Source of the DNA: CBDTTM01 sp965363355
Lineage (GTDB): Bacteria > Bacillota > Negativicutes > Selenomonadales > Selenomonadaceae
NCBI GenBank assembly: GCA_965363355.1
Contig: CBDTTM010000125.1
Coordinates: 1-7,449, forward strand
Length of the DNA stretch: 7,449 nt
Direction: 5' to 3'
The translations under genes were made by a program, and so were the position numbers. The notes beneath the pieces are model-generated. The model was not told the origin of the DNA, did no database searches, and saw only the letters and a list, made by a program, of their open reading frames with translations. Below are positions 1-6,782 of the stretch, one piece after another (position 1 is the first letter of the stretch; the number at the start of each line of letters is the position of its first letter).

Positions 1-156
1 AAAATCTGCAATTGTAAGTGGTACCCTTTCACCGTCATCATCTACACGAAGGATGATGAATTGTCCCGGTTCAGCTTTTTTAGCAATACGTTTTGCATCG
101 AGTTCAAATAGCAAAACGTCTGGTGACAGCACTTGCTTTTTTAAAATCTTAAACAT
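1..156 (-). CDS. NfnA/SudB-type ferredoxin-NADP+ reductase (sulfide/dihydroorotate dehydrogenase-like) FAD/NAD-binding subunit, N-terminal part
   Basis: Only the first 52 codons are present; the gene continues beyond the left edge. The start ATG at 156 follows an AGGGGAG ribosome binding site (165-171) with an 8-nt spacer. The visible protein starts MFKILKKQVLSPDVLLFELDA and contains EPGQFIILR at about residues 29-37 and RVPLTIADF at 44-52. In this family the R-x-PLTI segment is the FAD-binding stretch of the ferredoxin-reductase-like beta barrel. The short N-terminus and the RVPLTIAD form match the small subunit of NADH-dependent ferredoxin:NADP+ oxidoreductase (NfnA), also annotated as sulfide dehydrogenase subunit beta or as an electron-transfer subunit like PyrK. 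These are cytoplasmic iron-sulfur flavoproteins that normally pair with a GltD-like large subunit encoded next door, which would lie outside the window. It follows the one-carbon genes after an 85-nt gap that holds its own promoter-like element. The family call is fairly firm; the exact enzyme (Nfn, Sud or PyrK-like) cannot be settled from 52 residues. Confidence 0.8.
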   Translation of the reverse strand, partial: MFKILKKQVLSPDVLLFELDAKRIAKKAEPGQFIILRVDDDGERVPLTIADF

Positions 157-190
157 AAGTCACTCTCCCCTAAAATCAGAATACCATTCC

Positions 191-219
191 ATAGTACCGC
201 AAAATTTTACGGCATACAA
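191..219 (-). promoter_or_regulatory. Candidate promoter with a palindromic spacer upstream of the NfnA-like gene
   Basis: On the minus strand a TTGTAT box (214-219) and a TACTAT box (191-196) are exactly 17 nt apart. They match 3/6 and 4/6 of the sigma-A -35 and -10 consensus. The 17-nt spacer contains the near-palindrome CCGCAAAATTTTACGG (plus strand, 197-212), symmetric except for one base pair. An AT-rich inverted repeat ACAATA/TATTGT (216-221 and 230-235) overlaps the -35 box. The boxes are individually weak, so this is a candidate only. The geometry would suit repression by a dimeric regulator binding between -35 and -10. Confidence 0.35.
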
Positions 220-241
220 TATTTATTTTTATTGTTGTGTA

Positions 242-991
242 TCATTTCTCACCGAATACCCCATTCAAATAAGCGAGAAGATTGGCTTTTATCGGCATCA
301 AATAAATATTTTTATTCGTTTTTTTGACAAAATCCAGAACTTGACGAGAAAATTCAATGTTCCACTCCAGCGTTGGCGAAAAATGTTTTGGAAACACGAT
401 ATTATTCTTTGTCTCCCAATAGTTCACCGAACGCTCCGAGGTGACCGGTGACACACCCCAATATACGTCTACGCCTTCAAGGATTTCCGCATAAATCTCT
501 AAATAACGCAAGTCAAAAAAAGGCTGCGTGAAAAAACCACAAGCACCCGCCTGTATTTTACGACGGATTTGATATTTTTCCTCGCGCATACTGCTGCGAT
601 ACTGATCGATTCCGGCAAAAACACGGATATGCGGCAGTTCGTCGCGGAACTTGCGAATGACATCCGTACTGACCGTCGGATAAATCTTATGTCCCATATC
701 CTGCGGAGGATCTCCTGTTATGACAAGGACTTCATTTATATTATGTTCCAGCAGATAATCCGCCATCGGTAATGGTTTATCCAAATCGATATCAATGGCC
801 CGAATATGAGGCATTACCGCCGAATATTGTTTTTGAGCAAAGGCCGCAGCTTCCCAGCTGTGCAGATCGTAACGTAAAAGGTCCGGTACATTAATCAAAT
901 CAATGCAATCATAATTATTTTTTAACAATTGAAGCTCTTCATTTAGAGCTTCTTCGCTTCTTGGAACTAGTTCTATTGAAATCCGTGTCAT
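242..991 (-). CDS. Methylenetetrahydrofolate reductase family protein, short divergent form
   Basis: A 249-residue soluble protein of the MetF TIM-barrel family. Canonical members reduce 5,10-methylene-THF to 5-methyl-THF using FAD, feeding methionine synthesis or the methyl branch of the Wood-Ljungdahl pathway. Visible family landmarks are ISIELVPR with Glu7 (position of the catalytic Glu in E. coli FEFFPP), ITGDPP at 91-96 (E. coli LRGDLP), and AGACGFFTQPFFD at 148-160 (E. coli AGANRAITQFFFD, whose Gln binds folate). It differs from E. coli MetF (about 296 residues): the HLTC segment is HIRAID, and the YPEVHP stretch that helps bind FAD is replaced by DQYRSS. The start ATG has a perfect AAGGAGG (999-1005) at a normal distance. 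It lies 28 nt after fhs and is probably co-transcribed with folD-fhs. Placement beside Fhs and FolD supports a role at the methylene-to-methyl step. No MetV-type partner is in the window. Family assignment is good; cofactor and electron donor are open. Confidence 0.82.
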   Translation of the reverse strand: MTRISIELVPRSEEALNEELQLLKNNYDCIDLINVPDLLRYDLHSWEAAAFAQKQYSAVMPHIRAIDIDLDKPLPMADYLLEHNINEVLVITGDPPQDMGHKIYPTVSTDVIRKFRDELPHIRVFAGIDQYRSSMREEKYQIRRKIQAGACGFFTQPFFDLRYLEIYAEILEGVDVYWGVSPVTSERSVNYWETKNNIVFPKHFSPTLEWNIEFSRQVLDFVKKTNKNIYLMPIKANLLAYLNGVFGEK

Positions 992-1019
992 AGCGGCGCC
1001 TCCTTATTTGGGATTGTTT

Positions 1020-2687
1020 TTAAAACAACCCCGTTATTTTTCCATCATTTGTAATGTCCATATTTTCAGCTGCTGGATGTTTCGGCAGCCCTGGCATCGT
1101 CAATATATTCCCCGTCAAAGCAACGATGAATCCCGCTCCGGCAGAAAGCTTGATTTCACGAACGGTAATCTTAAACCCAGTCGGACGTCCAAGCTTTGTG
1201 GCATCGTCACTTAAAGAAGACTGTGTCTTTGCCATACAGATCGGCATTTTATCAAGACCTAGACTTTCTAGTTCTTCTATGGCTTTACGTGCTGGTGCAG
1301 TAAAGTTTACGCCATCGGCACCATAGATTTCTTTGGCAATCGCATTGATTTTATCTTCTATAGATGCTGAAATGTCATACATGAATTTAAAATCATTTGG
1401 TTTTTCAGCTGCTGCCAATACCTTTTCAGCCAAAACCAGGCCGCCTTCGCCGCCTTTTGCCCAAACTTCCGATAAGGCCACTTCAGCACCGAGTTCCTGA
1501 CATTTTTGTTCAACAAAATCAAGCTCTTCTTTCGTATCGGTCGGAAAAGCATTGATGGCAACGACTGCTGGAAGACCAAACTTATGAATGTTTTCAATAT
1601 GCTTTGTCAGATTTGCAATACCAGCTTCAAGAGCTGGCATATCGACGTTTGTAAGCTCATTTTTCGGCATTCCGCCATGCATCTTGAGCGCTCTTACCGT
1701 TGCGACGATAACGACAGCATCTGGCTTCATTCCGGCAAAACGACATTTGATATCGAGGAATTTTTCCGCCCCAAGATCTGCACCAAACCCAGCTTCTGTT
1801 ACAACGATATCCGCTAGTTTAAGGGCAAATTTTGTCGCCATAACGCTGTTACAGCCATGTGCGATATTAGCAAATGGACCACCATGGATAAAAGCAGGGG
1901 TTCCTTCTAGTGTTTGTACAAGGTTTGGCTTAATCGCATCTTTAAACAGAAGGGTCAACGCCCCTGTGACTTTGAGTTCAGCTGCGCGGACCGGACGGCC
2001 GCTGCGCGTATAAGCGACGATGATTTGACCAATACGTTTTTTCATATCATCCAAATCAGAAGCTAAGCATAAAATTGCCATCATTTCTGAAGCCACTGTT
2101 ATATCAAAGCCAGTTTCTCTTGGTATGCCATGCGCCTTTCCGCCCATGCCGCAAACAATATTACGCAATGCCCGGTCGTTAAGGTCAAGAACTCTCTTCC
2201 AAGTAATGCGGCGCACATCGATATCGAGCTCATTGCCTTGCTGTAAATGATTGTCAAGAACTGCAGCCAACAAATTATGCGCCGTAGTTATCGCATGGAA
2301 GTCGCCAGTAAAATGAAGATTGATATCTTCCATTGGCACGACCTGCGCATAGCCACCGCCAGCTGCGCCCCCTTTTAGGCCAAAGCAAGGACCGAGCGAA
2401 GGTTCACGCAAAGCGACTGCTACTTTTTTACCCATTTTATGAAAAGCATCGCTGAGCCCGACGCTTGTAGTCGTTTTCCCTTCACCAGCTGGTGTTGGAT
2501 TGATTGCCGTAACTAAGATCAACTTGCCATTTTTTCTATCTTTAATGCGATTCCATGCATCCAAAGAAATTTTTGTTTTATATTTTCCATATAATTCTAA
2601 GTCATCATAAGATAAATCAAGTTTATCTGCAATCTCTGTAATTGGTCGAACTATGGCTTCCTGTGCTATTTCTACATCGCTTTTCAT
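1020..2687 (-). CDS. fhs: Formate--tetrahydrofolate ligase (10-formyl-THF synthetase)
   Basis: A cytoplasmic enzyme that joins formate to tetrahydrofolate with ATP, giving 10-formyl-THF. With the start chosen here it has 555 residues, the usual length for the family (about 556-559). The ATP-binding loop TPAGEGKTT is at 65-73, REPSLGP at 94-100 (the Arg lies in the formyl-phosphate pocket of the Moorella enzyme), the family signature GLKGGAAGGGY at 103-113, and the second signature VATVRALKMHGG at 328-339. Trp409 in SEVWAKGGEGG corresponds to the conserved folate-stacking Trp. All key motifs are intact. An in-frame ATG seven codons upstream (2708) is less likely, because the strong GAGGAGGAA site (2695-2703) lies between the two and serves the ATG at 2687. 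folD precedes it by 55 nt and the MetF-like gene follows by 28 nt, forming a one-carbon operon. The enzyme supplies formyl groups for purines and fMet-tRNA, and the methyl branch in organisms that fix or assimilate formate. Confidence 0.97.
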   Translation of the reverse strand: MKSDVEIAQEAIVRPITEIADKLDLSYDDLELYGKYKTKISLDAWNRIKDRKNGKLILVTAINPTPAGEGKTTTSVGLSDAFHKMGKKVAVALREPSLGPCFGLKGGAAGGGYAQVVPMEDINLHFTGDFHAITTAHNLLAAVLDNHLQQGNELDIDVRRITWKRVLDLNDRALRNIVCGMGGKAHGIPRETGFDITVASEMMAILCLASDLDDMKKRIGQIIVAYTRSGRPVRAAELKVTGALTLLFKDAIKPNLVQTLEGTPAFIHGGPFANIAHGCNSVMATKFALKLADIVVTEAGFGADLGAEKFLDIKCRFAGMKPDAVVIVATVRALKMHGGMPKNELTNVDMPALEAGIANLTKHIENIHKFGLPAVVAINAFPTDTKEELDFVEQKCQELGAEVALSEVWAKGGEGGLVLAEKVLAAAEKPNDFKFMYDISASIEDKINAIAKEIYGADGVNFTAPARKAIEELESLGLDKMPICMAKTQSSLSDDATKLGRPTGFKITVREIKLSAGAGFIVALTGNILTMPGLPKHPAAENMDITNDGKITGLF

Positions 2688-2694
2688 TAAAGTA

Positions 2695-2703
2695 TTCCTC
2701 CTC
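2695..2703 (-). promoter_or_regulatory. Ribosome binding site fixing the fhs start
   Basis: GAGGAGGAA on the minus strand ends 7 nt before the ATG at 2687. It lies downstream of the alternative in-frame ATG at 2708, so it supports the shorter 555-residue protein. Confidence 0.85.
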
Positions 2704-2742
2704 GACATCTTGAGCCTGCTATTGAAATTATAAATTTTTATC

Positions 2743-3606
2743 TTATTTCTCTAACTGAAGTCTAGCTGCGGTGACCGTATTTTGCATGAGCATCGCTATA
2801 GTCAAAAGCCCTACACCGCCTGGTACTGGAGTAATAGCCGAAGCAACTTCCGCTACTGCTGAAAAATCAACATCGCCAACGAGTTTTTTCGGAGCAATGC
2901 GGTTGATGCCAACATCGATGATCACAGCTCCCGGTTTTACCATATCCGCCGTGACAAAAGCTGGCTTACCGATTGCCGCCACAAGGATATCCGCCTGCCG
3001 GGTTATCTGTGCCAAATCTTTTGTCCTGGAGTGACATACCGTAACCGTGGCATTGCGTGCCAAAAGCAAGTGAAACATCGGTTTGCCCACAATATTACTG
3101 CGTCCGATGATCACAGCCTGCTTGCCTTCAATATCAATTCCAGCAAGCTCTAGCATACGGATACAGCCAAGTGGTGTGCAAGGAACCAATTGTTCCTGTC
3201 CAGTGGCCAATTTACCAGCATTCACTGGGTGAAAACCATCCACATCTTTTAGTGGATCGATACGATTTAGTATTTCTGCTTCATCGACCTGAATCTGCGT
3301 CGGCAATGGAAGCTGCACTAAAATCCCATGGATTTTGTCGTTGGCATTTAGTTCATCAATTTTGTCTAACAGCATATCCTTTGTCGTATCATTTGGCATC
3401 TCGATGACTTCTGAATATATGCCAAGTTCCACGCAAGCTTTGTGCTTGTTGGCAACGTAAACCTTTGAGGCTGCATTTTCGCCGACAATGACAACGGCCA
3501 GCCCTGGGGTTACCTTATATTCTGCCTGTAATGCTTCCACCTTTTTCTTGGCATCTGCTTTGATTTGTGTCGCAAAAACCTTACCTTCTAGTAATCGTGC
3601 AGTCAT
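2743..3606 (-). CDS. folD: Bifunctional methylenetetrahydrofolate dehydrogenase / methenyltetrahydrofolate cyclohydrolase
   Basis: A cytoplasmic two-activity enzyme that interconverts 5,10-methylene-, 5,10-methenyl- and 10-formyl-THF, usually with NADP+. The 287 residues match the normal family length (about 280-290). The N-terminal catalytic domain carries the Tyr50-x3-Lys54 pair in SKVYVANKHK, GILVQLPLP at 94-102 and KDVDGFHP at 120-127 with conserved Asp123. The Rossmann nucleotide domain shows GRSNIVGKP at 168-176, CHSRT at 191-195, DVGIN at 231-235 and PVPGGVGLLT at 260-269. The last motif is most often GGVGPMT, so the LL is a small departure; nothing else is missing. The ATG at 3606 is preferred over the ATG at 3612, because AAAGGAGGA abuts the latter but stands 5 nt from the former. 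It sits 90 nt after ubiA, beyond a hairpin with a T-run, and is first in the folD-fhs-metF-like set. Its product links Fhs to the MetF-like enzyme. Confidence 0.97.
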   Translation of the reverse strand: MTARLLEGKVFATQIKADAKKKVEALQAEYKVTPGLAVVIVGENAASKVYVANKHKACVELGIYSEVIEMPNDTTKDMLLDKIDELNANDKIHGILVQLPLPTQIQVDEAEILNRIDPLKDVDGFHPVNAGKLATGQEQLVPCTPLGCIRMLELAGIDIEGKQAVIIGRSNIVGKPMFHLLLARNATVTVCHSRTKDLAQITRQADILVAAIGKPAFVTADMVKPGAVIIDVGINRIAPKKLVGDVDFSAVAEVASAITPVPGGVGLLTIAMLMQNTVTAARLQLEK

Positions 3607-3611
3607 TTGCA

Positions 3612-3620
3612 TCCTCCTTT
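3612..3620 (-). promoter_or_regulatory. Ribosome binding site fixing the folD start
   Basis: AAAGGAGGA on the minus strand with a 5-nt spacer to the ATG at 3606. The in-frame ATG at 3612 begins within this site and so could hardly be used. Confidence 0.85.
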
Positions 3621-3626
3621 ATAAAG

Positions 3627-3677
3627 AAAAAGGCCGCTCAAAGGCACCCGCATTTGCAAGTGCACGCAATAGCGGCC
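3627..3677 (-). terminator. Intrinsic terminator (or attenuator) between ubiA and folD
   Basis: On the minus strand GGCCGCT (3671-3677) pairs perfectly with AGCGGCC (3632-3638), and TTTTT-C-TTT follows directly. The 32-nt interior can fold further: GCAC pairs with GTGC, and TTGC with GCGG using wobble pairs, giving a long compound stem. It begins 19 nt after the ubiA stop, as expected for a terminator of the tat-ubiD-ubiA unit. The T-run ends only a few bases before the folD ribosome binding site, so any transcript that reads folD from further upstream must pass it. Confidence 0.75.
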
Positions 3678-3696
3678 AATTCCAAGACATTAAATT

Positions 3697-4539
3697 TTAT
3701 AAGGCTAAAAATGTAAACAAGAAAACGGCAATCGCAACAATACCATTTCTCATAAAATAAACTTGGGTAACACGGCTAAAATCAGAAGCCGATACAATCC
3801 AGTGTTGATAAAGCAGTGTAAGTAACGCAATGACGACGCCAACATAATAAATTGCCGACAAATCAAAGGACCAGCCAACGGCGATAAAACAAAGCAAACT
3901 GCAAAAATGCATGAACTTTGCAATTTTCAAAGCTCCCGCAGCCGTAAATTGTGTCGCCATCGAATGAAGGCCATGCGCTTTGTCAAACGCTTCATCTTGG
4001 CAGCCATACACGATATCAAAACCAGCAATCCAAAGGCAAACTGCCAAACACAAAAATATAATCGGCAAAGTCACAAAGCCCTGAATCGCCACAAATCCTC
4101 CCGCCGGAGCCATCGCTAAAGCGATGCCTAAAACAAGGTGGCAAAGACAAGTAACTCGCTTCATGTACGGATAGATCAGAAAAGGCAATACTGCCACCGG
4201 CAAAAGTTTCAAGCATATCGGCTGAAGCTGAAACACCGCCCCAAAGAGAATCAACAGGCTGCATAGGATCAAGACGATCGCCTCAAAAGGCTTTACTTCA
4301 CCAGTTACCATTGGACGTTTGCTAAGGCGAGGATGTACTCTGTCGTATTTTAAGTCGATCAGATTATCAAGAGCCAAAGCTGCACTGCGCGCGCCTACCA
4401 TAGCCACAGTGATCCATAGCAGGTCCCAGCCTTTTGGCACGCCATCTGCTGCCAAAAACGCCCCCATGTAAGCAAAAGGCAACGCAAAAATCGAATGATG
4501 CAATGCTATATTATTGACATGTGCAGATATTTTACTCAA
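3697..4539 (-). CDS. UbiA-family prenyltransferase, probably menaquinone biosynthesis (MqnP-like)
   Basis: An integral membrane prenyltransferase of 280 residues that would attach a polyprenyl chain to an aromatic acid, here most likely the naphthoate of the futalosine menaquinone pathway. IFALPFAYMGAFLA near residues 17-30 is typical of the family's first helix. The first Asp-rich motif is DNLIDLKYD at 58-66 (Asp58, Asp62, Asp66; the usual form is NDxxDxxxD or NRxxDxxxD). The second is YGCQDEAFD at 178-186 with Asp182 and Asp186. These bind Mg2+-diphosphate. Hydrophobic segments alternate along the whole chain (about eight). The start is a TTG: the one at 4539 lies 8 nt after AAGGA (4548-4552), whereas the in-frame TTG at 4545 is only 2 nt from it. 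The start overlaps the ubiD end by 8 nt, pointing to translational coupling. Pairing with a UbiD-type decarboxylase favours menaquinone by the futalosine route over MenA. The exact aromatic substrate is inferred. Confidence 0.88.
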   Translation of the reverse strand: MSKISAHVNNIALHHSIFALPFAYMGAFLAADGVPKGWDLLWITVAMVGARSAALALDNLIDLKYDRVHPRLSKRPMVTGEVKPFEAIVLILCSLLILFGAVFQLQPICLKLLPVAVLPFLIYPYMKRVTCLCHLVLGIALAMAPAGGFVAIQGFVTLPIIFLCLAVCLWIAGFDIVYGCQDEAFDKAHGLHSMATQFTAAGALKIAKFMHFCSLLCFIAVGWSFDLSAIYYVGVVIALLTLLYQHWIVSASDFSRVTQVYFMRNGIVAIAVFLFTFLAL

Positions 4540-5992
4540 GGCCAAGTTCCTTCCACTTTTCGTCTACGACTTTTTTCACATCATCACTCATAACGATTTC
4601 ATCTGGCCATTCACGCGTATGACCTTCTTCTGGCCAGGACTTGGTCGCATCGATGCCGACTTTCGTTCCCCATTTTGGCATTGGCGAGGAATGATCGAGT
4701 ACATCGAGCGGGCCATCGACCATCACGATATCATGTCTGGCATCGATATTATTGAATACGCGCCACCATACCTCTTGCTCATCTTGTACATTGACATGCG
4801 AGTCAACGACAATGATCATCTTCGTAAACATCATCTGTCCCATACCCCAGATTGCCTGCATGACTTTTTTGGCTTGCTGTGGGTAAGACTTTTTGATCGA
4901 TATCATCGCACAATTGTGGAACACGCCCGCTAGCGGCAAATTGATATCAATGATTTCCGGCATCATCTGCTGCAAAAGCGGCAAGAATATACGTTCTGTT
5001 GCCTTTGCGATATAACAATCTTCCATTGGCGGCTTGCCGACGATCGTTGCTGGATAAATCGGGTTCTTGCGATGCGTTATACAAGTGATATGAAATACCG
5101 GATAGTCATCCGCCAGTGAATAATACCCCGTATGATCGCCAAACGGACCTTCTCGGCGAAGTTCATCAACCTTGACATAACCTTCAAGGACAATTTCACT
5201 ATGTGCCGGTACTTCTATATCAACGGTTTCACATTTGATCATCTCTACTGATTTTTTGCGCAGCATACCAGCAAATACCATCTCATCGATATCACGCGGC
5301 AGTGGTGCCGTCGCCGCATAAGTCAGCACAGGATCGGTCCCGATAGCAACCGCCACTTCGATACGGTCTTTTCCCATATCGCGATAATCACGGAAATTTT
5401 CCGCGCCATTTTTATGTAAATGCCAATGCATGCCCGTCGTCTGTCCATCATATTTTTGCAAACGATACATGCCGACATTTCTTTTTCCTGTCTTAGGGTT
5501 TTTAGTAAAGACCAAAGGCAGCGTAATAAACGGACCGCCATCTTGCGGCCAACAAGTCAGAATCGGAAATTTATCAAGGGTTGGCTGATCTTTGATGATG
5601 ACCTCTTTACAAGGGCCATGTTTAACATACTTCGGAAAATTTATCGCTCTTTTTGCCGTCGGAATAATCGACAGCAAATCCATTTTATGCTGCAACGAAA
5701 TATACGGCAGTTTTAAAATTTCTCGAAGCTCGTCGGCGATATCATCCACTTTTTCAACACCAAAGGCAATTGCCATGCGTTCCATGCTGCCAAATGCATT
5801 CATGAGAACCGGCACATCATACCCTTTGACATTTTCAAACAGGAGTGCTTTATTCTTATCCCCCGACATTTTTGACACTCTATCGGTAATCTCTGTAATT
5901 TCCAAATCACAATCCACTGGCGTTTTGATACGCGTCAGTAAATTTCTCTTTTCAAGTTCATCTATAAACTCTCTTAAATCTTTAAAAGCCAA
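4532..5992 (-). CDS. UbiD-family prenylated-FMN-dependent decarboxylase, probably menaquinone biosynthesis
   Basis: A 486-residue cytoplasmic decarboxylase that would remove the ring carboxylate of the prenylated quinone precursor, using prenyl-FMN made by a UbiX-type protein (not in this window). Visible landmarks are RNVGMYRLQ at 171-179, followed by GMHWHLHKNG at 187-196, around the metal and phosphate site of the cofactor, and REGPFGDHTGYY at 280-291, which carries the acidic active-site residues (Glu281, Asp286). KPPMEDCYIAKATER at 320-334 and WGTKVGIDATK at 441-451 are also typical. Length matches UbiD (about 490). The start is TTG at 5992 with AAAGGAG (6000-6006) and a 7-nt spacer; no ATG is better placed. 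It begins 15 nt after tatC and overlaps ubiA by 8 nt. The UbiD/UbiA pair in an anaerobe points to the futalosine pathway decarboxylation step (MqnL-like). UbiD relatives also act on other aromatic acids, so the substrate is inferred from the neighbour. Confidence 0.9.
   Translation of the reverse strand: MAFKDLREFIDELEKRNLLTRIKTPVDCDLEITEITDRVSKMSGDKNKALLFENVKGYDVPVLMNAFGSMERMAIAFGVEKVDDIADELREILKLPYISLQHKMDLLSIIPTAKRAINFPKYVKHGPCKEVIIKDQPTLDKFPILTCWPQDGGPFITLPLVFTKNPKTGKRNVGMYRLQKYDGQTTGMHWHLHKNGAENFRDYRDMGKDRIEVAVAIGTDPVLTYAATAPLPRDIDEMVFAGMLRKKSVEMIKCETVDIEVPAHSEIVLEGYVKVDELRREGPFGDHTGYYSLADDYPVFHITCITHRKNPIYPATIVGKPPMEDCYIAKATERIFLPLLQQMMPEIIDINLPLAGVFHNCAMISIKKSYPQQAKKVMQAIWGMGQMMFTKMIIVVDSHVNVQDEQEVWWRVFNNIDARHDIVMVDGPLDVLDHSSPMPKWGTKVGIDATKSWPEEGHTREWPDEIVMSDDVKKVVDEKWKELGLE
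4548..4552 (-). promoter_or_regulatory. Ribosome binding site deciding the ubiA TTG start
   Basis: AAGGA, lying inside the last codons of ubiD, has an 8-nt spacer to the TTG at 4539 but only 2 nt to the TTG at 4545. The later TTG is therefore preferred. Confidence 0.6.
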
Positions 5993-5999
5993 AATAGTG

Positions 6000-6006
6000 C
6001 TCCTTT
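6000..6006 (-). promoter_or_regulatory. Ribosome binding site supporting the ubiD TTG start
   Basis: AAAGGAG in the gap between tatC and ubiD has a 7-nt spacer to the TTG at 5992. This supports a non-ATG start at the expected N-terminus (MAFKDLREFIDELE). Confidence 0.75.
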
Positions 6007-6007
6007 C

Positions 6008-6772
6008 TTATTTGCGCAAAATAAACCGAACGATAAATACGCTGATCTCATACAACAAAATCATCGGTACAGCAATCATCGACTGTGAAAATACATCCGG
6101 CGTCGGCGATATGACCGCCCCTAAAACAAACGTCATAAAAATAACAATGCGTCGCTTCTTCCGTAGAAAAGCCGAATTGATGATGCCCATCTTAGCTAAA
6201 ATAACGATGACCAACGGCAATTCAAAGATGACGCCAAACGGCAAGACAAAACTAATAACAAAATCCAAATATTTTCCAACAGACAAAAGCGGTTGCAAAT
6301 CCGCTGAACCAAAGCCTAAAAAGAACTTGATGCCGGCTGGTAACACAAAGAAAAAGGAAAACAACATGCCGATATAGAAAAGGCCTGCCGAAACCGGAAC
6401 CACAATACTGATCAAAACGCGTTCGCCAGCTGTCAAAGCCGGCAAAAAAAAGCGCCACACATGATATAGAACCACTGGCAAGGATACTAAAAAGCCCGTG
6501 AATATCGATACCTTTAAATAGGTGAAAAAAGCTTCTGCCGGTTGCATATAATATAGCTTTCCCGCAGGCAGCGTCAAATAATGCATGATTTCTTCAATGA
6601 AAAAATAGCATATAGATGTTCCTATTGCTATGGCAATAAAAGAATAAATCAGCCGATGCCTCAACTCTTCCAAATGCCGGATCAGCGTCATGTTTCCTTG
6701 ACTTTCCTCTTCCACCTGCTCCAGCGACTTTTCGCCTACATATTCTTCATATGATTTTTCTTCTTCTGCCAT
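6008..6772 (-). CDS. tatC: Sec-independent protein translocase TatC
   Basis: The membrane receptor of the twin-arginine translocation system, which recognises RR signal peptides and with TatA exports folded proteins. It has 254 residues and six predicted membrane segments. Conserved features are HLEELRHRL at 33-41 just before the first helix, PAEAFFTYLK at 78-87 in the first periplasmic region (its Glu80 falls at the conserved acidic position for signal peptide binding), FGVIFELP at 179-186 with Glu184 in the fourth helix, and SPTPDVFSQ at 222-230 before the last helices. The N-terminus is an acidic extension of about 27 residues (MAEEEKSYEEY and onward) ahead of the core, longer than in E. 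coli and of unknown use. The ATG at 6772 has GAGGAA, which overlaps the tatA stop codon, with a 6-nt spacer; the gap to tatA is 10 nt. It is co-transcribed with tatA, ubiD and ubiA. Confidence 0.96.
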   Translation of the reverse strand: MAEEEKSYEEYVGEKSLEQVEEESQGNMTLIRHLEELRHRLIYSFIAIAIGTSICYFFIEEIMHYLTLPAGKLYYMQPAEAFFTYLKVSIFTGFLVSLPVVLYHVWRFFLPALTAGERVLISIVVPVSAGLFYIGMLFSFFFVLPAGIKFFLGFGSADLQPLLSVGKYLDFVISFVLPFGVIFELPLVIVILAKMGIINSAFLRKKRRIVIFMTFVLGAVISPTPDVFSQSMIAVPMILLYEISVFIVRFILRK

Positions 6773-6782
6773 AGATCGTTCC

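Noticed and set aside
53..451. Plus-strand open frame of 132 codons crossing the NfnA-like gene, the gap and the end of the MetF-like gene
   Set aside because: It runs antisense to two well-supported genes and has no recognisable domain or convincing ribosome binding site.
1588..2013. Plus-strand open frame of 141 codons opposite fhs
   Set aside because: A shadow frame within a highly conserved gene; the composition is that of a complement of coding sequence.
3607..3696. THF riboswitch or T-box ahead of folD
   Set aside because: The leader is only about 90 nt, mostly one terminator-type hairpin. I could not see the THF riboswitch core or any T-box sequence.
4514..4933. Plus-strand open frame of 139 codons opposite ubiD
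   Set aside because: A shadow of ubiD codon usage with no conserved motif.
5592..6377. Plus-strand open frame of 261 codons
   Set aside because: It is antisense to ubiD and tatC, both of which have clear motifs. The protein is low-complexity and Ser/Lys/Ile-rich, with no family features.
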